DNA of 7,012 nucleotides. It comes from an uncultured Prevotella sp. (GTDB taxonomy: Bacteria; Bacteroidota; Bacteroidia; Bacteroidales; Bacteroidaceae). Location of the stretch: the NCBI GenBank assembly GCA_900762125.1, contig CAAFFL010000202.1:1-7012 (forward strand). Direction: 5' to 3'. The first letter of the stretch is position 1, and each line of letters opens with the position of its first letter. Position numbers and translations under genes: made by a program. The notes beneath the pieces are model-generated. The model ran no database searches. It saw only the letters and a list, made by a program, of their open reading frames with translations, and was not told the DNA's origin. Shown here in pieces: positions 1 to 6,200 of this stretch.

Positions 1-410
1 AACTGAACCATATCAAGGAGATGCTCCTTGTTGTCGAATGAGTTCCTTGCACAGAAATTGGATATTAGATATTTGTTATACTGAATGAACCGCTGTGCTT
101 CAAGGTTTTCAAACTTTTCATCGAGGAGTGATATACCCTCATCCATTCCCAGTTCTTGAAGAAGCATTGAAAGGGTAACCAGTCGCTGCTGACCATCTAT
201 GATATCGTAACCATTCGCCTTTTGCTGAAGGATGATATTGCCCATGCAATAAGGCACATTGAAGTTGGCCGTCAACAGATCATTGAGCAACCTGTTAACC
301 GTCTTCTCCTGCCAGCAATATATCCTCTGATAGGGAGGTATATGGAGGTCGCGGTCGACTAACACCTCTCTTAGCGAGAGAGGCTTCAATATAACATCAT
401 CTGAATTCAT
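1..410 (-). CDS. DUF262-domain protein, N-terminal part (3' end beyond the window edge)
   Basis: An open frame reads from ATG at 408-410 to the left edge (136 complete codons), so only the N-terminal domain is visible. Three DUF262 hallmarks appear in the right order: IPPYQRIYCW (residues 24-33), the GNIIL strand (57-61) and DGQQRLVTL (72-80). In this family the domain is a ParB/sulfiredoxin-like nucleotide-binding module with a DGQQR active-site loop. It is often followed by a DUF1524 HNH nuclease, as in GmrSD type IV restriction enzymes and SspE. Whether the nuclease half exists here cannot be seen. The start lies 16 bp after the stop of the NifX-like gene on the same strand, with no promoter between them, so cotranscription is likely. 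No Shine-Dalgarno sequence is visible, which is common in Bacteroidetes. A defence role is an inference from the family; many DUF262 proteins have no assigned function. Confidence 0.88.
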   Translation of the reverse strand, partial: MNSDDVILKPLSLREVLVDRDLHIPPYQRIYCWQEKTVNRLLNDLLTANFNVPYCMGNIILQQKANGYDIIDGQQRLVTLSMLLQELGMDEGISLLDEKFENLEAQRFIQYNKYLISNFCARNSFDNKEHLLDMVQ

Positions 411-426
411 TTGTGTTCCAACGTTC

Positions 427-774
427 TTAATGATTATGATGGCAGCCTTCGTGGATGGCAGATTCATTAGGCTGAAGTGTGCCGTTCAACAGCGCAAGCA
501 CTGCATCATCAGCTTTGCCAGTCACACCAGGATAGACCTTCATGCCAAGTGACTTGAGCTTATCTACCATCGGGGCTCCAACACCGCCGCAGATAACAGT
601 ATCAACGCCTTTGCCAGCAAGGAAGGTAGCCAATGAACCATGGCTGGCTCCATTTGTGCCAACAACAATGGAGTTGATGATCTTGTAATCCTCAACCTCA
701 TAGATTCTGAAGTTCTCTGTCTTTCCGAAATGCTGCCAGACCAGCCCGGCATCGTAAGTTACAGCTATAGTCAT
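427..774 (-). CDS. NifX/NifB-like dinitrogenase iron-molybdenum cofactor family protein
   Basis: The 115-residue product has the length and motif pattern of the DiNase_FeMo-co family (RNase H-like fold): MTIAVTYD at the N-terminus, HFGKTENFRIYEV (15-27), VDTVICGGVGAPMVDKLKSL (57-76) and a closing AVLALLNGTL segment (91-100). The stand-alone small members, like archaeal MTH1175, are widespread in anaerobes that lack nitrogenase, and their true role is poorly known. They are thought to bind or carry Fe-S or metal clusters. The tail HEGCHHNH (108-115) is rich in His and Cys and could bind metal, as could C62. No nif genes are in the window, so nitrogen fixation should not be inferred. ATG at 772-774 sits about 16 bp downstream of a well-matched promoter. 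The next gene, of the DUF262 family, starts 16 bp after the stop and probably shares the transcript. Confidence 0.88.
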   Translation of the reverse strand: MTIAVTYDAGLVWQHFGKTENFRIYEVEDYKIINSIVVGTNGASHGSLATFLAGKGVDTVICGGVGAPMVDKLKSLGMKVYPGVTGKADDAVLALLNGTLQPNESAIHEGCHHNH

Positions 775-790
775 ATTATGGTAATGTCTT

Positions 791-821
791 CAATTATAGT
801 TTCATTTATACCTTGTGCAAA
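791..821 (-). promoter_or_regulatory. Bacteroidetes-type promoter for the NifX-like gene
   Basis: Read on the minus strand there is TTTG (818-821), a spacer of exactly 19 bp, then TATAATTG (791-798). This matches the Bacteroidetes primary sigma factor consensus TTTG-N19-TAnnTTTG with one mismatch in the -7 box. Transcription would begin around 784-788, leaving a leader of roughly 10-14 nt before ATG at 774, and would continue into the DUF262 gene. Assignment rests on sequence match and position only. Confidence 0.6.
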
Positions 822-1211
822 CTTACATAAAATTTTCGAGATTATACGCCAGTGGAATAAAAAGTTGAGACCACAACGCAAATCGATAGCTCAGAACAAC
901 GTGCATCTCGCACTTTTTTGTTAACTTTAAAGCGGAGTTTATCTCCAATAGTGTTAATGAACGGGCTTGGTGTCCCACAGTTTAACTTTAGTCCATGAGA
1001 CTAAATAGGGAAAGTCGTTTTTTATTAGCGTCCCCTGTGACGCACATGGTCTTTTGATATCTCTAGTGCTCAGGAGTACTACTTTTTTACCATTTGCACT
1101 CGTTCTAGAGGCTTTCAAGCGCCGACATCCACAGGATCAGGCATGCAAGTACTTGGGGCTTTGATTAGAGGTCCCTGGCGAAAAACGAATATGAGAAGGT
1201 ATGATGCCCTG
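822..1211. other. Non-coding stretch with small inverted repeats
   Basis: No credible protein or RNA gene was found between the NifX promoter and the transposase remnant. Visible structure: a 7-bp inverted repeat TTTAGTC/GACTAAA with a 5-nt loop (987-1005), followed by a T-run at 1018-1023; a 5-bp GCGTC/GACGC hairpin (1028-1043); and a compact hairpin followed by six Ts at 1064-1088, listed separately. The tract may include the outer part of the decayed IS whose transposase remnant ends at 1212, but I could not match terminal repeats. Confidence 0.4.
1064..1088 (+). terminator. Terminator-like hairpin with T-run
   Basis: TAGTGCT and AGTACTA can pair over seven positions, with one G-U pair and loop CAGG (1064-1081). 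The hairpin is followed by a run of six Ts (1083-1088) on the plus strand. It resembles a short intrinsic terminator, but no plus-strand gene ends upstream of it, so it may be a relic or chance. Confidence 0.25.
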
Positions 1212-1424
1212 TTATGCAGCTTGCTGTTTCTCGAGCACTCTGTTGGCTAGTGCCACCAGGTTGGCCGCATGGATGCCGAAGAATATCTGGTAGTGGATGT
1301 TGCCGTTGAGTTGCTCCATCAGCATCGGTGCGGATAGCTTGGTGTACATCATCAAAAAAGCCAAGGCAATCTTGCTTGACCATGGGTCGGAGGAATTTTT
1401 CTTTCTCGATACAAAGTTGCAAAA
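1212..1424 (-). pseudogene. Transposase remnant, internally deleted
   Basis: One continuous minus-strand frame of 70 codons ends with TAA at 1212-1214. It includes DPWSSKIALAFLMMYTKLSA (residues 13-32) and MLMEQLNGNIHYQIFFGI (34-51), which resemble the N-terminal region (InsH-like/DUF772 type) of DDE transposases of IS5/IS1182-like elements. Straight after FFGI the frame reads HAANLVALANRVLEKQQAA and stops, which looks like a transposase C-terminal end. The simplest reading is that a deletion of several hundred codons joined the two ends and removed the DDE catalytic core. There is no start codon before residue 25 (ATG at 1350-1352), and a TAA lies just upstream at 1425-1427. The family assignment is from memory of motif style. 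The product cannot be an active transposase. Confidence 0.6.
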
Positions 1425-1429
1425 TTATC

Positions 1430-1452
1430 AACTATTTGACGAACAGATAGTT
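1430..1452. repeat. 9-bp imperfect inverted repeat beside the transposase remnant
   Basis: AACTATTTG (1430-1438) and CAGATAGTT (1444-1452) are inverted copies with 8 of 9 positions matching, separated by ACGAA. The repeat lies immediately upstream of the transposase remnant. It could be part of the old IS end or an operator-like site. No matching copy was found on the other side of the remnant. Confidence 0.35.
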
Positions 1453-1619
1453 ACAAACAATATTAATATTTAGATACACGCCCTATTTATTGCGTGCAAA
1501 GTTACAGCTTTGTTTATTACATTCCTGTTATGCCTCTGTTTCGATTTTATAAAGAATAGTACGGCCTCATTGAGCGTTTGCGCTGTAAGTTGCTAAGATG
1601 TTTTGCAGGTCTGCATGGC
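1453..1619. other. AT-rich non-coding stretch
   Basis: No gene is visible. On the minus strand there is a perfect TAACTTTG box (plus-strand CAAAGTTA, 1497-1504), which fits the Bacteroidetes -7 element, but the position 19 bp upstream has no TTTG. It could be a remnant of a promoter that once served the decayed transposase. A small CACGC/GCGTG hairpin lies at 1477-1496. Confidence 0.35.
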
Positions 1620-1658
1620 TTTAACTTCCAATAAGCATCGTTTTCACTTCCAATAAGC
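1620..1658 (+). repeat. Tandem direct repeat, two copies, 22-bp spacing
   Basis: The 17-bp blocks TTTAACTTCCAATAAGC (1620-1636) and TTTCACTTCCAATAAGC (1642-1658) differ at one base and lie exactly 22 bp apart. The unit is not palindromic. It is the first of three consecutive repeat blocks that share the 22-bp period but not the sequence. Confidence 0.8.
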
Positions 1659-1671
1659 GCCAGATGATGTA

Positions 1672-1756
1672 GTAATTTAACTTAAATTACTGAGTAATTT
1701 AACTTAAATTACTGAGTAAACTAACTTAAATTACCGAGTAATTTAACTTAAATTAC
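1672..1756. repeat. Array of four palindromic 22-bp repeats (GTAATTTAA type)
   Basis: Four units start at 1672, 1694, 1716 and 1738. The core of each is a perfect 19-bp palindrome, GTAATTTAA-C-TTAAATTAC, followed by a 3-bp linker (TGA, TGA, CGA). Unit 3 has two substitutions in its left arm (GTAAACTAA), so its symmetry is broken. Symmetry centres are at 1681, 1703, 1725 and 1747. The repeats are almost pure AT and contain no open reading frame. Each could form a hairpin in single-stranded DNA or RNA, or bind a dimeric protein; 22 bp is close to two helical turns. Confidence 0.9.
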
Positions 1757-1778
1757 AAGATGATTAAATGCATATCGT

Positions 1779-1844
1779 GAGTTCATCTGCTGCAGATCGC
1801 GAGTTTATCTGCTGCAGATCGCGAGTTTATCTGCTGCAGATTGA
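1779..1844. repeat. Array of three palindromic 22-bp repeats (ATCTGC-T-GCAGAT type)
   Basis: Three units start at 1779, 1801 and 1823, each with the 13-bp hyphenated palindrome ATCTGC-T-GCAGAT preceded by GAGTTT (GAGTTC in the first). Units one and two end in CGC; unit three diverges into TGA. Centres lie at 1791, 1813 and 1835. The arms of one unit can also pair with those of its neighbour across CGCGAGTTT. The sequence is unrelated to the AT-rich array just upstream, but the period and the odd-centred palindrome design are the same. Confidence 0.9.
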
Positions 1845-2206
1845 CCGACCGAAACGGGCCAAAAGGTGAGGCAGTTGCAAGAGAAATGGTTAGAAAGATA
1901 TGGTTCGGAGCAATATTTGCATATTGCGCCATACGCGATATTAATTGCTGAGTCCACTTTAATAAATAGGTAAAATCATGCGGCTGGGATGATTTGGAGC
2001 TCCACAAGCTCCCATTGCTCGCCGCTAAAAATATAAGGAAGTTTGAACAGAGATTCTCTGAACACTGCCAGATGGCTCTGCCAACGCCTCCATAGAGCCC
2101 TGAAAAGGGCAAAAAGAGTGCTTTGACTTGTTGTAGTCTGGAAAATCACCAGCCTGATGAAGTTCCACATGCATCTTGAGCATGCCCACATGACGTGCTT
2201 GACAAG
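1845..2206. other. Unassigned stretch, possibly degraded coding sequence
   Basis: I see no gene I can support. Local inverted repeats are GCAATAT/ATATTGC with a 4-nt loop (1910-1927) and GGAGCT/AGCTCC with a 5-nt loop (1996-2012). On the minus strand, one frame through about 1976-2210 reads as a plausible hydrophobic and Trp-rich protein end (LFALFRALWRRWQSHLAVF, then KLPYIFSGEQWELVELQII and a stop near 1976). It has no recognisable motif or proper start, and overlapping frames are also open. It may be the C-terminal debris of a mobile-element protein. Confidence 0.3.
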
Positions 2207-2316
2207 TATGGCCGTCAGGACGTCGAGATATGGCCGTAATGACGACGCGAAATGGCCCACTTCGCGATGGAAAAGAGCCACTTTCGCGATGGAAATGGGG
2301 CACTTTTGCGGAGAGG
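2207..2316. repeat. Array of five degenerate 22-bp repeats next to the ABC gene
   Basis: Five 22-bp units start at 2207, 2229, 2251, 2273 and 2295. The first two share TATGGCCGT and GACG; the third and fourth share GCCAC/GCCCAC and TTCGCGATGGAA; the fifth keeps GGCACTTTTGCG. ATGGCC recurs at 2208, 2230 and 2252, exactly 22 bp apart. The array ends 7 bp before the stop codon of the ABC ATPase gene (2324). An inverted pair CGCGAA/TTCGCG (2246-2251 and 2261-2266) could form a GC-rich hairpin in the 3' region of the ABC transcript. The units are more diverged than in the other arrays. Confidence 0.75.
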
Positions 2317-2323
2317 CGGTAGG

Positions 2324-3055
2324 TCAGCGGTCGAAATACTCGCGGAGGGAGTCGGCGGCGGAGGCGTCCGTGTTCGGCAGGTCCTCGATGATGTGGCCAC
2401 TCTCCATCAGGGCGATGCGTGAGGAGATCTCCACGGTGTGCTGGAGGTTGTGGCTGGAGATGAGGATGGTCGCGCCGGACTCCTCGTGATAGGAGAGGAG
2501 GAGGTGCTTGAGGATGTTCTGTCCGGAGGGGTCGAGGAAGTTGAACGGTTCGTCAAGGATGACGAGTTCCGGGCGGGTGAAGAGCGCGGAGATGATGCCC
2601 ACCTTCTGCTTGTTGCCGGCCGAGAGGTCGCGGATGAGCTTCTTCTGTCCGAAGACCTCGCCACCGGTGAAGGGGATGAACGGCGCGATGACGGAGGAGG
2701 CAGGGTTGGACCACTCGATGGCGGGGAGGTTGTTGACGCGGGCGATGAAGTCCAGATACTCCTCGGGGGTGAGGAAGTCGATGAGGAAGCTGTCGTCGAT
2801 GAAGGCACCGGTGAGGGACTTCCAGTCCTCGCTCTGGGCAGGGTCGATGGAGGCTCCGCCGTGTACGGTGGAGAACAGAACCCCACCGTCGTCGGCGCGG
2901 AGCAGGTCGAGGAGGAGACGGAAGAGGGTGGTCTTTCCGGCGCCGTTGTTGCCCACGAGACCTAGGATGGTGCCGTGGTCGATGGTGAATGACGGGATGT
3001 CTACGGCAACCTTGTCACCGAAGAGCTTGCGAAGATTATTAAGGGTAATTTGCAT
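2324..3055 (-). CDS. ABC transporter ATP-binding protein (ABC-2/CcmA-like), no adjacent permease
   Basis: The 243-residue protein is a single cytosolic ABC ATPase domain: Walker A GNNGAGKT (35-42), signature LSAGNKQKV (144-152), Walker B LVILDEP (164-170) with catalytic E169, D-loop FLD (173-175) and switch histidine H202. The SAGNKQK form of the signature resembles ABC-2 exporters of the CcmA/NatA type. The Q-loop region (about 82-100, GAFIDDSFLIDFLTPEEYL) lacks the usual glutamine. Such subunits power membrane permeases, but none is encoded beside it: secA lies upstream and repeats lie downstream. The substrate is unknown. I chose ATG at 3053-3055 because the family-like sequence MQITLNNLRKLFG begins there; the longer frame to 3106 would add 17 atypical residues encoded within the hairpin and inverted repeat. 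The gene is GC-rich like secA. It is separated from secA by 212 bp containing a hairpin, so it probably has its own transcript, though no clear promoter was found. Confidence 0.9.
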   Translation of the reverse strand: MQITLNNLRKLFGDKVAVDIPSFTIDHGTILGLVGNNGAGKTTLFRLLLDLLRADDGGVLFSTVHGGASIDPAQSEDWKSLTGAFIDDSFLIDFLTPEEYLDFIARVNNLPAIEWSNPASSVIAPFIPFTGGEVFGQKKLIRDLSAGNKQKVGIISALFTRPELVILDEPFNFLDPSGQNILKHLLLSYHEESGATILISSHNLQHTVEISSRIALMESGHIIEDLPNTDASAADSLREYFDR

Positions 3056-3077
3056 AAGAAAATGATATTGGTTTTGA

Positions 3078-3094
3078 GTTATCTCAGAAAACCA
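3078..3094 (-). repeat. Truncated inverted copy of the 31-bp repeat
   Basis: GTTATCTCAGAAAACCA equals the reverse complement of the 31-bp unit at 3149-3241 with an 11-bp internal stretch missing (GTTATCT joined directly to CAGAAAACCA). It lies in the short leader of the ABC ATPase gene, facing the tandem array. Confidence 0.65.
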
Positions 3095-3098
3095 TGCA

Positions 3099-3148
3099 AA
3101 AACCACAAGAAAACATTTTTTTATTATTAATTGTTTTCTCGTGGTTTT
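3099..3148 (-). terminator. Long hairpin after secA, candidate terminator
   Basis: AAAACCACAAGAAAAC (3099-3114) and GTTTTCTCGTGGTTTT (3133-3148) are inverted copies with one mismatch, separated by an 18-nt AT-rich loop. The one mismatched position (3107 with 3140) becomes a G-U pair in RNA copied from the minus strand but A-C in plus-strand RNA. A secA transcript can therefore fold the full 16-bp stem. The 3' arm ends in a short U-run (GGUUUUUGC). The stem is AT-rich for a classic intrinsic terminator, so it could instead protect the mRNA end. It overlaps the start of the 31-bp repeat array. Confidence 0.5.
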
Positions 3149-3241
3149 CTCGTGGTTTTCTGAAATGATCCTCAGATAACTCGTGGCTTTCTGAAATGAT
3201 CCTCAGATAACTCGTGGTTTTCTGAAATGATCCTCAGATAA
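3139..3241 (+). repeat. Three tandem 31-bp repeats plus a partial copy
   Basis: Units at 3149-3179, 3180-3210 and 3211-3241 begin CTCGTGGTTTTC and end CCTCAGATAA. The second has a single change (GTGGC for GTGGT), and the others are identical. A 10-11-bp start of another unit lies at 3139-3149. Each unit holds TCTGA and TCAGA as inverted arms around AATGATCC. The array lies between the secA stop and the ABC gene, in what would be the 3' untranslated part of the secA mRNA. Near-identity of the copies points to recent expansion. Confidence 0.92.
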
Positions 3242-3267
3242 CGATGATGTTTCTTCTGTTCTGGGGG

Positions 3268-6200
3268 TTACCGCAGGCCGCGGCCGTGGCAGTTCTTGAA
3301 CTTCTTGCCGGAGCCACAGGGACAGGGGTCGTTGGGACGCGGCATCTTCTCGCGGATGACCGGCATGCGGTGAGGCTGCTGGACGCCTTCGCGCGTGTCC
3401 TGGCTGGCAGCTGCTCGCTGTGCGGCCTCGTTCTCGCTCATGGCCTGCTGCTGACGGAGCGCCTGCTGGATGGCCTGTGGATTCATGCCCTGTCGGCGCA
3501 TGGCCTCCTGCTGCATGGCTGCTCGGCGCATGGCCTCCTGGCGGATGGCTTCGGCCTGGTCATCGAGGTCCACCTTCTGCTCGTTGTAGCGCTGGGCGTG
3601 CTGCTCGGCACCTGCCTCACGGACATCCTGCGGCTGTTGCATCGGGATCTGACCACGCATGAGGAAGGAGGCGATGCGGTTGTTCATGTCGTTGATCATG
3701 TTGTCCCAGAGCTTTGCACTCTCGAGCTTATAGATCAGGAGCGGGTCCTTCTGCTCGTAGCTGGCGTTCTGCACACTGTGGCGGAGCTCGTCGAGCTGTC
3801 GGAGGTTCTCCTTCCAGTCGTCATCGAGGATGTGGAGGACAACCGTCTTCTCAAACTCCTTGACGATGTTCTTTCCCTCGGTCTCGTAAGCCTCCTTGAG
3901 GTTCACGCGGAGCTGGACGACCTGTCGGCCATCGGTGATCGGCACGAGGATGAACTGATAGACATCGCCCTGCGTCTCGTAGACCTGCTTGATGACGGGC
4001 GCGGAGTCGCTCTGTATGCGGTCAGTCTTGCGCTTGAAGGCCGCGATGGCCTCCTGGAAGGCGCGCTCGGCCAGTTCGTTCTTGTCACTATTCTCAAACT
4101 CCTCCTCGGTGAACGGCACCTCCATGGAGAGCACCTTGAGGAATCCCTCCTTGCAGCCGACGAAGTCGTTGGTGGTGATGATGTTGATCACGCGGTCCCA
4201 GATGATGTTGGAGATGTCCATGCCGATGCGCTCACCCATGAGGGCGTGGCGGCGCTTCTCGTAGATCACCGTACGCTGCTTGTTCATCACATCATCATAT
4301 TCGAGCAGATGCTTACGGATACCGAAGTTGTTCTCCTCGACCTTCTTCTGTGCGCGCTCCACGGAGCTGGAGATCATCGGGCTCTCGATGCGCTCGCCCT
4401 CCTCGAAGCCGAGGCGGTCCATGACCTTTGCGATGCGCTCCGAACCGAACTTCCGCATCAATTCGTCTTCCAGTGACACATAGAACACTGACGATCCCGG
4501 GTCACCTTGACGTCCGGCACGACCACGCAGCTGGCGGTCCACACGGCGCGACTCATGACGGGTGGTGCCGATGATGGCGAGACCACCGGCCTCCTTTACC
4601 TCAGGCGTCAGCTTGATATCCGTACCACGACCAGCCATGTTCGTTGCGATGGTCACGGCACCGAGCATCCGCTCTTCGTTCTTCAGCAAAGAAGCAGCAT
4701 CCTGCACACCTGCCAACTCCATGTCGGCACCCTTCTTCCCCTCGTCAGCCGCCTTGATCAGTCGCTGCTCATAGCGCTGTGCGGAAGCCTTGTCGGTGAA
4801 TGCCTTGCCGTCGGTGGCGATGAACACCATGCCCATCGTACTCTTACCCGCCTCAGCAACGATCTGCGCCTCCTTCTGGTGGAGCTTGGCGTTGAGGACC
4901 TGGTGCGGAATCTTGCGCATGTTGAGCATCTTCGAGAGGAGCTCACTGATCTCCACCGACGTCGTACCGACGAGGCAGGGACGGCCATTGACACGCATTT
5001 CCTCCACCTCCTCGATGACAGCGGCATACTTCTCGCGGGCAGTCTTATAGAGCCGGTCGTCCATATCGTCGCGGATGACCGGGCGGTTGGTCGGAATCTC
5101 GACGACATCCAGCTTATAGATGTCCCAGAACTCGCCCGCCTCCGTCGATGCGGTACCGGTCATACCGGCCAGCTTGTGGTACATACGGAAGTAGTTCTGC
5201 AGGGTAATCGTGGCGAACGTCTGTGTGGCAGCCTCCACCTTCACGTGCTCCTTCGCCTCGATGGCCTGATGGAGACCATCGCTCCAGCGGCGACCCTCCA
5301 TGATACGTCCTGTCTGCTCGTCGACGATCTTCACCTCACCATCCATGACGACATACTCATCATCCTTATTAAACATGGTGTAGGCCTTGAGCAGCTGCTG
5401 CAAGGTGTGGACGCGGTCGCTCTGTACGGCGTAGTGGTTCAGGAGGTCGTCCTTGCGGTCGAGACGGTCCTGGTCGGAGAGCGACTTGTCAGCCTCCAGC
5501 TCCGAGAGCTGCGACGCGATGTCGGGGAGCACGAAGAGGTCCTTGTTGTTCACCTGACGGGAGAGCCATTCGACACCCTTATCCGTGAGGTCGGCCGAGT
5601 TAAGCTTCTCATCGACAACGAAGTAGAGCGGCTCGACAGCCTCCGGCATGCGGCGGTTGTTGTTCTCCATATAGATTTCCTCCGTCTTCTGCATCCCACT
5701 CTTGATGCCCTCCTCGGAGAGATACTTTGTCAGCGCCTTGTTCTTCGGCAATGCCTTGAAGGAGCGGTAGAGCGAGAGGAAGCCCTCGTCCTGCAGCTTT
5801 TGACCCTCATCCTTCTTGCCCTCCTCGGAGAGACGACGGCCCTCCGTAATCTTCTTGCGGGCATCGGCGAGGAACTCCGTGGCCTGCTTGCGCTGGACGT
5901 CGTAGAGACGCTCCACCAGCGGCTGATACTCCTCATACATCTGATCCTCACCCTTCGGAATAGGACCGGAGATGATGAGCGGCGTACGAGCGTCATCGAT
6001 GAGCACCGAGTCTACCTCATCGACGATGGCGTAGTTGTGACGGCGCTGCACAAGGTCGGCAGGGGAGAGTGCCATGTTGTCACGCAGATAATCGAAGCCA
6101 AACTCATTATTTGTTCCGAAGGTGATGTCGGCCTGGTAAGCCTTGCGGCGCTCGGGCGAGTTCGGCTGGTGCTTGTCGATGCAGTCGACGGAGAGTCCGT

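Noticed and set aside
427..774. Evidence for nitrogen fixation
   Set aside because: The NifX-like family is common in non-fixers and no other nif gene is visible.
1165..1431. 88-residue minus-strand open frame starting MIILQLCIEKEK
   Set aside because: A different frame over the same bases (1212-1424) reads as transposase sequence; this one is its shadow.
1620..1844. CRISPR array
   Set aside because: The repeats are directly adjacent with only 3-9 bp between palindromes, there are no unique spacers of about 30 bp, and no cas gene is present.
1783..2303. Three overlapping minus-strand open frames of 92-109 residues
   Set aside because: They overlap one another in different frames, run into repeat arrays, and none shows a recognisable domain or a supported start.
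2438..3065. Two plus-strand open frames opposite the ABC gene
   Set aside because: Both lie antisense to an intact ABC ATPase with all its motifs; the Glu/Gly/Val- and Arg/Ser-rich translations are typical shadows.
3056..3106. Upstream start for the ABC ATPase adding 17 residues
   Set aside because: The extra residues are atypical for the family and fall in the inverted repeat and hairpin; the normal domain starts at ATG 3053-3055.
3139..3241. CRISPR array of 31-bp repeats
   Set aside because: The units abut head to tail with no spacers, so this is a simple tandem repeat.
3244..4476. 410-residue plus-strand open frame
   Set aside because: It is antisense to the secA 3' half, with low-complexity Leu/His/Asp composition and no recognisable motif.
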